Below are positions 1 through 6,398 of a stretch of DNA of 13,145 nucleotides, one piece after another. Location: positions 1 through 13,145 of the forward strand of contig JAGHBN010000008.1 of the NCBI GenBank assembly GCA_021160985.1, read 5' to 3'. The notes beneath the pieces were generated by a model. It was not told the origin of the DNA, did no database searches, and was given only the letters and a program-made list of their open reading frames with translations. The stretch is from Thermococcus sp. (GTDB taxonomy: Archaea > Methanobacteriota_B > Thermococci > Thermococcales > Thermococcaceae). Made by a program: the position numbers and the translations under genes. Positions within the stretch are counted from its first letter, which is position 1. Each line of letters begins with the position of its first letter.

Positions 1-720
1 GAGGAGCTCTACGGGCTCTACGAGAGGGCCTTCATGGAGTACCACTACTACTTCGAGACGACCAACTACATCGTTCTGAACGTCTACGGCTTCAACGACC
101 ACGGACCAATCCACGTCCTGCTCACGACCCGGCGTGCGCTGGAGCTACTGAAAATCATCAAAAAGTTCGGAATCGAGACCACGGCGGAGAGGCTCGGCAA
201 ACCATTCCGCTGGAGCAAGTTCATCGTCGCGTTTGGTTCCCTCTTCCACGACGTCGGCAACATGATACACAGGATAAACCACTACGAGTTCAGCGCCCTT
301 CTCACGGAGCCGATAATAGACAAGCTCGTCAGCGAGTTTGAAAGGGACGACCCGCTCCTCCTCAAGGCCCTTACCCTCAACGCAGTTTACACCCACGACG
401 AGGCCGTCCCGTGCACCACCATAGAGGGCTCGCTCGTCACTATAGCGGACGGCTGCGACATGGAAGCCGGAAGGAGCAGGCTCGTGCACAAGAAGGACAA
501 GGTCGACATCCACGCGGTTTCAGCAATGGCCATAGACCGGGTCGAGATCAAGGAGGGGAACGCGGAACAGCCCATACTCATTGAAATCTGGATGAAGCAC
601 CCGGCAGGAATATTCCAGGTGGACGAGATACTCACCAAAAAGGTGAAGAGCTCCCTGCTGGCCGGAAAGGTAAAGCTCAGAATCCATGCCGGAGAAGAGG
701 TCATGGAGAAGGTTATTTAA
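1..720 (+). CDS. HD-domain metal-dependent phosphohydrolase, 5' end missing
   Basis: The reading frame is open from base 1 and stops with TAA at 718-720, so the N-terminus lies outside the window. The ATG at 34 has no ribosome binding site and is probably internal. Counting from the first codon, the HD signature is H83-D84 in LFHDVGN. Candidate metal or phosphate ligands are H34/H38 (NDHGPIH), H94, H132-D133 (THDEA) and D150/D153 (IADGCDME). The H...HD...D order is that of the HD superfamily, whose members hydrolyse nucleotides or cyclic-nucleotide phosphoesters with divalent metals. The substrate here cannot be read from sequence. The C-terminal ~75 residues form a small alpha/beta segment following an ADG-DME-G-R motif that I associate with archaeal HD proteins. 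The protein appears cytosolic, with no membrane segment. Its stop codon lies in the probable promoter of the next gene. Superfamily call is firm; specific function unknown. Confidence 0.8.
   Translation, partial: EELYGLYERAFMEYHYYFETTNYIVLNVYGFNDHGPIHVLLTTRRALELLKIIKKFGIETTAERLGKPFRWSKFIVAFGSLFHDVGNMIHRINHYEFSALLTEPIIDKLVSEFERDDPLLLKALTLNAVYTHDEAVPCTTIEGSLVTIADGCDMEAGRSRLVHKKDKVDIHAVSAMAIDRVEIKEGNAEQPILIEIWMKHPAGIFQVDEILTKKVKSSLLAGKVKLRIHAGEEVMEKVI
713..720 (+). promoter_or_regulatory. TATA box for the DUF434 gene, overlapping the upstream stop codon
   Basis: TTATTTAA is centred about 26 bases upstream of the ATG at 742, and there is no GGTG-type site between them. That is the geometry of an archaeal leaderless transcript beginning at or beside the start codon. 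The element includes the TAA of the HD gene. Inference from spacing only. Confidence 0.5.
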
Positions 721-741
721 CCCTCCACCGTTTCTTTATTC

Positions 742-1410
742 ATGCTGATGGAAGCCTACCGGGACCTCAAGTACCTCCTCAACAGGGGCTACCGGAAAAG
801 CTATGCGTTGGAATTCGTCGCCAACCACTACAGGCTTACAAAAAAAGAGCGGCACCTACTGGCCAGGTGCGTCTTCTCCGACGCATGGATTGCGGAGGTC
901 AAAGAAAAGCTCTTGAAGCCCGAAGAACTCGCCGAAAAAGTTCTGGCGATAGACGGCTTCAACGTCCTCATAACCCTCGAGTCCCTCCTTGAGGGAAAGG
1001 CAATTCTCTGCGAGGATGGACTCGTTAGGGATTTGAAGTATCAGGGAAAGTACAGGATGAACGAAAGGACACCCGAACTGCTCTCCGAAATCGCAAGGGC
1101 CCTGAAGGAGCTGGGAGTCAAGAAGGCAGTCTTCTTCTACGGTAAGAACGTGCCGAAGAGCGGGGAAGTCAGAAGACTCACCGAGGAGAAACTAGCTGAA
1201 TATGGTGTTGAGTGCGAGGTTAACCTCGTTGGAAGTCCTGACTTCGAGCTGAAGACCTTTGAATACGTCGCCACGGCTGACACGGGAGTAATAAGGGAAG
1301 TCTCCCACGTGCTGGATCTCCCAAACCTGATAGGGGAGCGCACCGGGAACCAGCCACAGGATGTTTTAGCCCTACTATCTTCACGTAATGAAATAAAGTA
1401 CAACATTTAG
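742..1410 (+). CDS. DUF434 domain protein with PIN-like C-terminal region
   Basis: A 222-residue soluble protein. Residues 1-60 are a helical DUF434-type region (YRDLKYLLNRGY, then TKKERHLLARCVFSD). From about residue 66 comes a PIN/NYN-like fold beginning VLAIDGFNVLITLESLL, with acidic D71 and E80. Later acidic positions are D92, D167 and D180 (ATADTGVI). PIN-like folds are metal-dependent nucleases, and the ID-G-FN start is typical of the NYN-like branch, so RNA or DNA cleavage is plausible. I know of no demonstrated substrate for this family. ATG 742 is chosen because a TATA element sits ~26 bases upstream; ATG 748 is the alternative. No ribosome binding site is visible, so the gene is probably leaderless and separately transcribed from the HD gene despite the 21-base gap. 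Family assignment by recognition; catalytic role inferred. Confidence 0.75.
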   Translation: MLMEAYRDLKYLLNRGYRKSYALEFVANHYRLTKKERHLLARCVFSDAWIAEVKEKLLKPEELAEKVLAIDGFNVLITLESLLEGKAILCEDGLVRDLKYQGKYRMNERTPELLSEIARALKELGVKKAVFFYGKNVPKSGEVRRLTEEKLAEYGVECEVNLVGSPDFELKTFEYVATADTGVIREVSHVLDLPNLIGERTGNQPQDVLALLSSRNEIKYNI

Positions 1411-1416
1411 ATTTTT
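1411..1416 (+). terminator. U-rich termination tract after DUF434 gene
   Basis: ATTTTT directly follows the TAG stop at 1408-1410. Archaeal RNA polymerase terminates at short U-runs, so this is a plausible intrinsic terminator. There is no stem-loop. Confidence 0.4.
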
Positions 1417-1473
1417 CTCGAATAACTCCAAATATTCCTGAAGTTTTGAAAAGCTTAATAAGAAAGAAGACCA

Positions 1474-1486
1474 CGATATATTTATT
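1474..1486 (+). promoter_or_regulatory. Promoter of the lipoprotein operon
   Basis: The 123-base gap 1411-1533 holds an AT-rich stretch with GATATATTTATTG as the best TATA match, preceded by a purine-containing BRE-like ACCAC-GA segment. A start site about 25 bases downstream (near 1505) would leave a short leader carrying the strong ribosome binding site GGAGGTG at 1521-1527. A second AT-rich block (AAGCTTAATAAG near 1450) is a weaker alternative. Judged by composition and spacing. Confidence 0.5.
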
Positions 1487-1533
1487 GTATTTCAACGTCC
1501 GCCTTTATTTTTACGGACAAGGAGGTGGTGATA

Positions 1534-2694
1534 GTGAAAAAGTTTGGAGGCGCTTTGATAATCCTCCTGATGGTTGGGCTTGTAATCGCCAGCGGGTGTA
1601 TGGGTGGTGGCGGGGAGAGCTCGACCACGTCACCCCCTCATGAGACGGGAGAAACCTCCGCCACGAGCACCACTGAGAGTCCAACCACAACCCATCCCAT
1701 CACAACGACCACATCCAGCCAGACAACGAGCACAACGACCAGCAGTCAAGAAACTCCCACTACAACTTCCACATCTACAGCCCCAACAACGACCACAACA
1801 ACCCAAACACCCACCGAAGAGGCCTACTGGGAACACCCATGGGAGTACGCTCCCATCAACATTGATGGCGAACGGTATCTTATAACATACTACAAGTACG
1901 ACTACAAGGTACAGCCCAACCAGAGCTCGCCGATCTACGAGTACATCATAGAGAAAAGCGTTGAGAAGACCCAGGTTCACGTTTATGGCCAGGACATGGA
2001 GATGAACAAGGTCGACGTGGGAGAGCAGGAAGTTTACGCTTACACGACCGTCGTTACCCCCGTTAAGGCAAAAGGTATGAAAGACACGCTAACATTCACC
2101 ATATGGTTTGTTTCCAACCAGAGCGAAGCGTTCCTCTATCCATGGGATGTCCTGTGGATGAGCTACGTCTCCCCAACAGGGTCTGGAGAAGACTTCGTGG
2201 GGATGATGTTTGAGTACAAGGGAAGCAGGTTCATCTTCCTAAACCCCACCCCATTCCAGAGTGGACTGTTCCCCTACTTTGAGGGTGACCAAGAGACTTT
2301 TGATGAACTCAACGACGACCTCTTTAACCTCTACATCGGCTGGGTGGCAACGCTGCATTTCGGAATCTGGTATGCCTGGGAGGACAGAAACGTGCTAATC
2401 CCGCAGAGCGGCGTATGGAGCGATATGCAGGGACACGGCTGGGAGTGGAGCACGACACCGGATGGAACCGTCACTTACGACGGTAAAACCTTCAAACTCG
2501 TTGACTTCCAGTGGAAGTACAAAGGCGCCCCGGAGGGTGTTTCAATGGACGGAAAGGGTAAGTTCTCGCCGTACCTCCCGCTCCTGGTCGAGGGAGATGG
2601 CCACTACTCATACAGCGACCCTCAAACGGGGGAGAACACCGTCATATACGCCTACTTCAAGCTCGAAGATCTCAAACTGGAGAAGGTGAGCTGA
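1534..2694 (+). CDS. Surface lipoprotein with Thr/Ser-rich stalk and one copy of an unrecognised domain (copy A)
   Basis: I chose GTG 1534 because GGAGGTG (1521-1527) lies six bases upstream and the N-terminus is then a classic signal peptide, MKKFGG plus a hydrophobic core. In-frame GTGs at 1525 and 1528 fall on the ribosome binding site. The protein has 386 residues. The lipobox is VIASGC with Cys22 as lipid anchor, followed by GGGG. Residues 23-95 are an unstructured stalk dominated by Thr, Ser and Pro, probably O-glycosylated or a spacer through the S-layer. Residues 97-386 form an aromatic-rich, probably beta-rich domain starting YWEHPWE and ending FKLEDLKLEKVS. The same domain occurs twice in the lipoprotein two genes downstream, sharing the D-G-T-V-x-x-x-G-K element and the LPLLVEG segment. 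No enzyme motif is recognised; binding, adhesion or assembly are possible. First gene of a probable operon; its TGA overlaps the next ATG by one base. Confidence 0.8.
   Translation: MKKFGGALIILLMVGLVIASGCMGGGGESSTTSPPHETGETSATSTTESPTTTHPITTTTSSQTTSTTTSSQETPTTTSTSTAPTTTTTTQTPTEEAYWEHPWEYAPINIDGERYLITYYKYDYKVQPNQSSPIYEYIIEKSVEKTQVHVYGQDMEMNKVDVGEQEVYAYTTVVTPVKAKGMKDTLTFTIWFVSNQSEAFLYPWDVLWMSYVSPTGSGEDFVGMMFEYKGSRFIFLNPTPFQSGLFPYFEGDQETFDELNDDLFNLYIGWVATLHFGIWYAWEDRNVLIPQSGVWSDMQGHGWEWSTTPDGTVTYDGKTFKLVDFQWKYKGAPEGVSMDGKGKFSPYLPLLVEGDGHYSYSDPQTGENTVIYAYFKLEDLKLEKVS
1669..1815 (+). repeat. Low-complexity ACA/ACC/AGC codon tract encoding the Thr/Ser stalk
   Basis: Imperfect short repeats such as ACAACGACCACA and ACTACAACTTCC recur through this tract. 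They encode runs such as TTTTSS and TTTTTT. It is coding low complexity, prone to length change, not a separate element. Confidence 0.7.
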
Positions 2695-3812
2695 TGAGGC
2701 GTTTTCTTTTTATTCTCCTTCTCTCGTTCATAGTGGTTTCAGCGGCGTGCATAGGTTCGGGGGAAGGAACACAGAGAGGTACCCAATCCCCAAGTTCATT
2801 CTCAACTCATTCTTCAAATTCACCTTCAGAGAACACGGCTTCATCCCAGCAGACCGCATCACCCACACAACCCAGCTCATGGAATATGGAGCTCGTTTGG
2901 AACGTCTCAACGGTTGGGATACCCTGGATGGATATGAGCCCCGACGGCAGTCTCTCGGCGGTGATAGATGACGAGGGGACGATTCTCTATCTCGTCAAAC
3001 CCGACGGAACATCAGTATCCTTTGACCTTAAGGCAAACGATGCAATCAGGCCGGTTGTTTCAGGGGTTGTTGTGGTTGGGGGAGAGGCATACGTGGCGGG
3101 CAGCTATGAGAGTTTCGCAGGGCTAAGGATTTATTCCTGGGAAGGGCTCGTTAGCGAGGAGAAACACGGCTGGAGCGGTAGCATTGGCGAAGAGATCCTC
3201 CGCTCTCCAAGCGGGAACCACGTGTGCTATCATGCCGACAATAGAGTATTCTGCGATGGGAAGGAGATATCGCGGGATTACAGCATTTTGTCGGTCTCAG
3301 ACTCCGGATTGGTAGTTCTTTCAGCGGGAGAGAGTTCAATAATCCCCAGGGAGGGCCAGGAAATCTTTGGTTTGAACACCGGCAAAGTCATTGCCTACAG
3401 GGACAGAGTTCTCGCAAGTGAGGACGGAAAGCTGAGAATCTATTCCTCAAACGGAGAGCCTCAGGCGGAGAAGGAAGGCTACGCCTTTGATCAGACGATA
3501 CTGCTCAAGTGGACGCTTATACCCACGGAGAAGTACATCTTCTGGCATGAAGCGTTTGAGGACACCCACGTGCTGACATGGAACTTAACCGAGGTCAAAG
3601 AGCTGCCAGGCTTTCCGTACTTTGCCAACGAGAACTTTGTAATCACCGCGAGCAATGGCGTAATCCACTGCTATTCGCTCGATGACTTCCACGAGGTCTT
3701 CAGCGTAAAGGTTCCCGGCGATTCGCTTGGATACATAAAGCTGAGCGATGATGGAAAAGTCATGCTCGTCTCGGGAGAGACTGGAGGCTTCTGGCTTTAC
3801 TCTGCAGAATGA
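2694..3812 (+). CDS. Lipid-anchored beta-propeller-like protein
   Basis: A 372-residue protein starting at ATG 2694, inside the preceding gene's stop (TGATG, one-base overlap), with AAGGTGAG just upstream; translational coupling is likely. MRRF plus a hydrophobic run leads to lipobox VVSAAC with Cys19 lipidated. Residues 20-62 are a Ser-rich stalk (SPSS, SSNSPS, SSQQTAS). Residues 63-372 show repeated short beta elements of propeller type: MSPDGSLSAVIDDEGTILYLVKPDG, LRSPSGNHVCYHADNRVFCDG, LASEDGKLRIYSSNGE and LSDDGKVMLVSGETGGFWLY. The recurrent x-S-x-D-G-x-x-x-x-V pattern suggests a WD40/YVTN-like propeller, but blade number cannot be fixed by eye. Cys178 and Cys187 are close and could pair outside the cell. 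Propellers commonly bind proteins or glycans; here it may partner the flanking domain-sharing lipoproteins. It lacks that shared domain, so it is not a third paralogue. Function unknown. Confidence 0.75.
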   Translation: MRRFLFILLLSFIVVSAACIGSGEGTQRGTQSPSSFSTHSSNSPSENTASSQQTASPTQPSSWNMELVWNVSTVGIPWMDMSPDGSLSAVIDDEGTILYLVKPDGTSVSFDLKANDAIRPVVSGVVVVGGEAYVAGSYESFAGLRIYSWEGLVSEEKHGWSGSIGEEILRSPSGNHVCYHADNRVFCDGKEISRDYSILSVSDSGLVVLSAGESSIIPREGQEIFGLNTGKVIAYRDRVLASEDGKLRIYSSNGEPQAEKEGYAFDQTILLKWTLIPTEKYIFWHEAFEDTHVLTWNLTEVKELPGFPYFANENFVITASNGVIHCYSLDDFHEVFSVKVPGDSLGYIKLSDDGKVMLVSGETGGFWLYSAE

Positions 3813-3862
3813 ACTTTTCATTGTTCACACAACCGGGGGATGATCCAACAGGGGGTATTGAT

Positions 3863-5716
3863 ATGACAAAAAATGGAAAATTTGCCGTTTTATTGGCACT
3901 GATTTTGATTTTTAGCGTAGTGGCCAGCGGTTGTATCGGGGGCGGCGGGGAAGAGAAAACTTCCCCCAGCGAAACGTATCCGGAGAGCAGCGAGGAGACA
4001 CACGAAACCAGCAGTTCCATTGGAGGAGAATCCAGCGTTTCAACCTGGCAGACTCCCTGGGACGCCTACAACCCAGTGCAGATTAACGACCAAAACTATT
4101 ACATAAGCTACATAAAGTACACGTTTACGGTCAAGATCTCCGGGGAGGAGGAGCGCTCCTACCAGGTCATAAAGCAGAGGGGCTACATGAAGGCGCACAT
4201 GTACTCCGACGACAACGGAAAGAAGGATTTGGGAGAGTACAACCTCTTCTCCTACTACGGGAAGATAACCCCTCTGAACGACCCCGACATGAATGGACCT
4301 CTCGAGTACCTCGTACTCACAAAGGAGAGAACGGAAGATACCGACGCTTACTTCCTATCCCCCTTCCCGGACTTTGGAGCGATGATGTCGGGAACAACCG
4401 CCGTTATTGAGGCATCGTACGGCGGCAACTACTTCTACTGGAGCAACCCCGCGGCTATAGGTGAGTATTCGGAGCTTCCGTACCAAGAGGGAGATTTTGA
4501 GACCGTAATGGAGGGCGTGTCGAGCTCCACACTCCAGGGATGGATAGCGATGGTGGGCTCTGGCGCCTGGAGCGGGCTTGAAGGGCACGACCTATCAAAA
4601 CCGGACGAGTACAGCTTCTCATTCATGGGCCTTGGATACAACTACAAAATTGACCCCGATGGGACCGTGAGCTTCGGAGGAAAGAGCCTCAAAGTGAGCA
4701 ACGTCGAGTGGAGCTGGGCGTTTGGCGAAGCTAGGGGACAGGGAAAGGCAACGATAGCTCCGGAGCTGCCGATACCGGTGGAGACCGAGGGAACCTTCAG
4801 CCAGATGGGGGAGGGGAGCTACTACTCAAAGCTGAAACTGGAAGACCTGAAGGTATCGGAGGAGTTCGAGGAGATAAATGTCCAAATAGAACAGAGCACT
4901 TCATCTGGAGAAAGCGAAACCTCCACGGAAACCCAAACAGAGACCCCAACTTCAACGGAAACCCCGAGTGAAAGCTTATCTGACAACTGGGAGCTGGCAT
5001 GGGACGCGAGTGAACCAATAACCATAAACGGCAGGGACTACGTTGTGAAGGAGGTAACCTTCGATGCGGACTATCACGTCTCCGGTGGTTCTCACGTCCG
5101 AATGCTCATTAGAAAAGGTTACTACAAAACCGAGCTCAATGGAGAGGACGTTTATGCTCTCTACGCCATTCTCAACATTGGAGGTGAAACCTACAACTAC
5201 ACGGTCTACACTGAGTATCTCGACGAATACACTTCCGGAATCCTGTGGACTCCCAGCGTCTGGGACATGGTAGAGGGTCCAGACAACATAAAGGTCGAGA
5301 TTACAGGCCCGAACTGTCACTACTCGGCGGACGACAATGGTATAGAGGGAGATTTAAGCTGTGGCATCATAAGCGATGACTTCCAACAGTACAACATGAT
5401 ATGGAGCTATCCGACGGGCTTCTACGGCGGTATTTACGGCGACGTCCTTACATGGGTGGATTTAACCTCAAACGGCGACGGCTACACCGTGGAAAAGGAC
5501 GGTAGCGTTACCCTCGCGGGTATGGAGTTTGAGACTTACAAGATAATATGGAGCGGCGTTGTGCAGGGCGGGCTGGCCCAGGCCAACGGAGGTACGATAG
5601 TTGCACCAGAACTCCCGTTTCCCCTTGAGGTAACCGCCTCGCTTACCATGCCCGGCGGCGGAGGTATGTACATCCACGCAAAGCTTGTTGATATAAAGCT
5701 CGAGGAAACCAGCTAG
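3863..5716 (+). CDS. Surface lipoprotein with two tandem copies of the unrecognised domain (copies B1 and B2)
   Basis: ATG 3863 is preferred: GGGGGT (3851-3856) is six bases upstream and the product starts with a compact signal peptide, MTKNGKF plus a hydrophobic core. The upstream in-frame ATG 3809 overlaps the previous stop as ATGA but would add 18 polar residues before the signal. The protein has 617 residues. Lipobox VVASGC, lipidated Cys24, then IGGGG. Residues 25-58 are a Ser/Glu/Thr stalk. Domain B1 is about 60-333 (TWQTPWD ... KLKLEDLKVSEE). Residues 334-373 are a second Ser/Thr/Glu linker. Domain B2 is about 375-617 (NWELAWD ... AKLVDIKLEETS). Both end in the same module: D-G-[TS]-V, a G-x-x-x-x-x-x-x-x-x-W stretch, APELP-x-P, then the K-L-x-D-[LI]-K terminus. 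B2 alone has Cys485 and Cys500, a possible disulfide. No catalytic motif recognised. Last gene of the operon, 50 bases after the propeller gene. Confidence 0.8.
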   Translation: MTKNGKFAVLLALILIFSVVASGCIGGGGEEKTSPSETYPESSEETHETSSSIGGESSVSTWQTPWDAYNPVQINDQNYYISYIKYTFTVKISGEEERSYQVIKQRGYMKAHMYSDDNGKKDLGEYNLFSYYGKITPLNDPDMNGPLEYLVLTKERTEDTDAYFLSPFPDFGAMMSGTTAVIEASYGGNYFYWSNPAAIGEYSELPYQEGDFETVMEGVSSSTLQGWIAMVGSGAWSGLEGHDLSKPDEYSFSFMGLGYNYKIDPDGTVSFGGKSLKVSNVEWSWAFGEARGQGKATIAPELPIPVETEGTFSQMGEGSYYSKLKLEDLKVSEEFEEINVQIEQSTSSGESETSTETQTETPTSTETPSESLSDNWELAWDASEPITINGRDYVVKEVTFDADYHVSGGSHVRMLIRKGYYKTELNGEDVYALYAILNIGGETYNYTVYTEYLDEYTSGILWTPSVWDMVEGPDNIKVEITGPNCHYSADDNGIEGDLSCGIISDDFQQYNMIWSYPTGFYGGIYGDVLTWVDLTSNGDGYTVEKDGSVTLAGMEFETYKIIWSGVVQGGLAQANGGTIVAPELPFPLEVTASLTMPGGGGMYIHAKLVDIKLEETS

Positions 5717-5722
5717 CAGGCA

Positions 5723-5732
5723 AACTTTAAAT
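5723..5732 (+). promoter_or_regulatory. TATA box for the DUF432-mscS pair
   Basis: AACTTTAAAT is centred about 27 bases before ATG 5755. There is no ribosome binding site between, so the transcript is probably leaderless. It lies within the 38-base gap after the lipoprotein operon. Confidence 0.55.
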
Positions 5733-5742
5733 CTTTCCTACA

Positions 5743-5750
5743 CTATTTTT
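5743..5750 (+). terminator. Possible U-rich terminator after the lipoprotein operon
   Basis: CTATTTTT is the only T-run between the TAG at 5714-5716 and the next gene. It lies downstream of that gene's TATA box, so the two transcription units would be packed on top of each other. Weak. Confidence 0.25.
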
Positions 5751-5754
5751 ACCC

Positions 5755-6396
5755 ATGTTCGGCGAGCACGAACTAAAAACCCAGTTCATCAAAGTTGGCG
5801 ATAAAAAAATTCACCTCCTCGAAGAGAGGGAGAGCCTGGTAAGGTACAAGCGGGATGATGTTGAGAGAATAATAAAAAACAACCGGGAAAAACTCAAGGT
5901 ACTCCCGGCTCCCGCGACAGGCTACGGCGTAAAGCTCCTTATGGTGAAGTTTAAGGATCCCCTAGTTGTTCCTCCCCGCGATTCTCTAGTCGGCTTCATC
6001 GAAGCCCCTGTGGAGATAGACGTTAAAGTAGGCGAGCTTACTATAGACCACTTTATGGTAGGAAGGGAGAAGTATGCCCTCTACGGCACGCTGGAAGCCG
6101 GAGTAATCTGCCGCTATCACGTCAGCCCGTTCTATGCTAAGGAGCCCGATTCAACGGGAGCGGCAAAGCTTATAGTTTCAAACCCCTCCCCGGAGTGGAA
6201 GTACCTTGAAAGGGTAGTGATTCCGATACGGAAAACCTCCATGTACTACGAGGAGGCAAGGGCCTACTATCCCCTCTTAATCGTCACGATAAAGGACAAT
6301 AACTCCGAGGTCAACAACACGGGCAGGCCTCCTAAGGACGGACTAAAAGCGGTGGGAGAAGGGCTGTCCCTTCCAAACTTCCTTATGAGGTGGTGA
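5755..6396 (+). CDS. DUF432 protein, probable MscS partner
   Basis: A 213-residue soluble protein, beta-rich in its middle (KLLMVKFKDPLVVPPRDSLVGFIEAPVEIDVKVGEL, residues 60-95), with no signal peptide or membrane segment. I recognise it as DUF432, an archaeal family repeatedly found next to mechanosensitive channel genes. Conserved-looking stretches are LPAPATGYGVKLL (50-62), YALYGTLEAGVICRY (107-121), VSNPSPEWKYLERVVIP (141-157) and SMYYEEARAYYPL (162-174). Biochemical function is unknown; channel modulation or a structural cytosolic partner is an inference from gene order. ATG 5755 fits a leaderless start, with TATA ~27 bases upstream and no ribosome binding site. Its last codons ATG-AGG-TGG-TGA contain the ribosome binding site of mscS, so translation of the two is probably coupled. 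Length is normal for the family as I know it. Confidence 0.75.
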   Translation: MFGEHELKTQFIKVGDKKIHLLEERESLVRYKRDDVERIIKNNREKLKVLPAPATGYGVKLLMVKFKDPLVVPPRDSLVGFIEAPVEIDVKVGELTIDHFMVGREKYALYGTLEAGVICRYHVSPFYAKEPDSTGAAKLIVSNPSPEWKYLERVVIPIRKTSMYYEEARAYYPLLIVTIKDNNSEVNNTGRPPKDGLKAVGEGLSLPNFLMRW

Positions 6397-6398
6397 AC

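Noticed and set aside
1497..1518. Inverted repeat GTCCG ... CGGAC just before the lipoprotein ribosome binding site
   Set aside because: Only a five-base stem with a 12-base loop; too weak to claim as a regulatory hairpin, especially at high temperature.
1669..1815. Repetitive tract considered as a CRISPR or tandem repeat
   Set aside because: Repeats are short, irregular and in frame with Thr/Ser codons; it is a coding stalk.
4976..5320. 114-codon open frame on - within the third lipoprotein gene
   Set aside because: Overlaps domain B2, which is supported by homology to B1 and A; no ribosome binding site.
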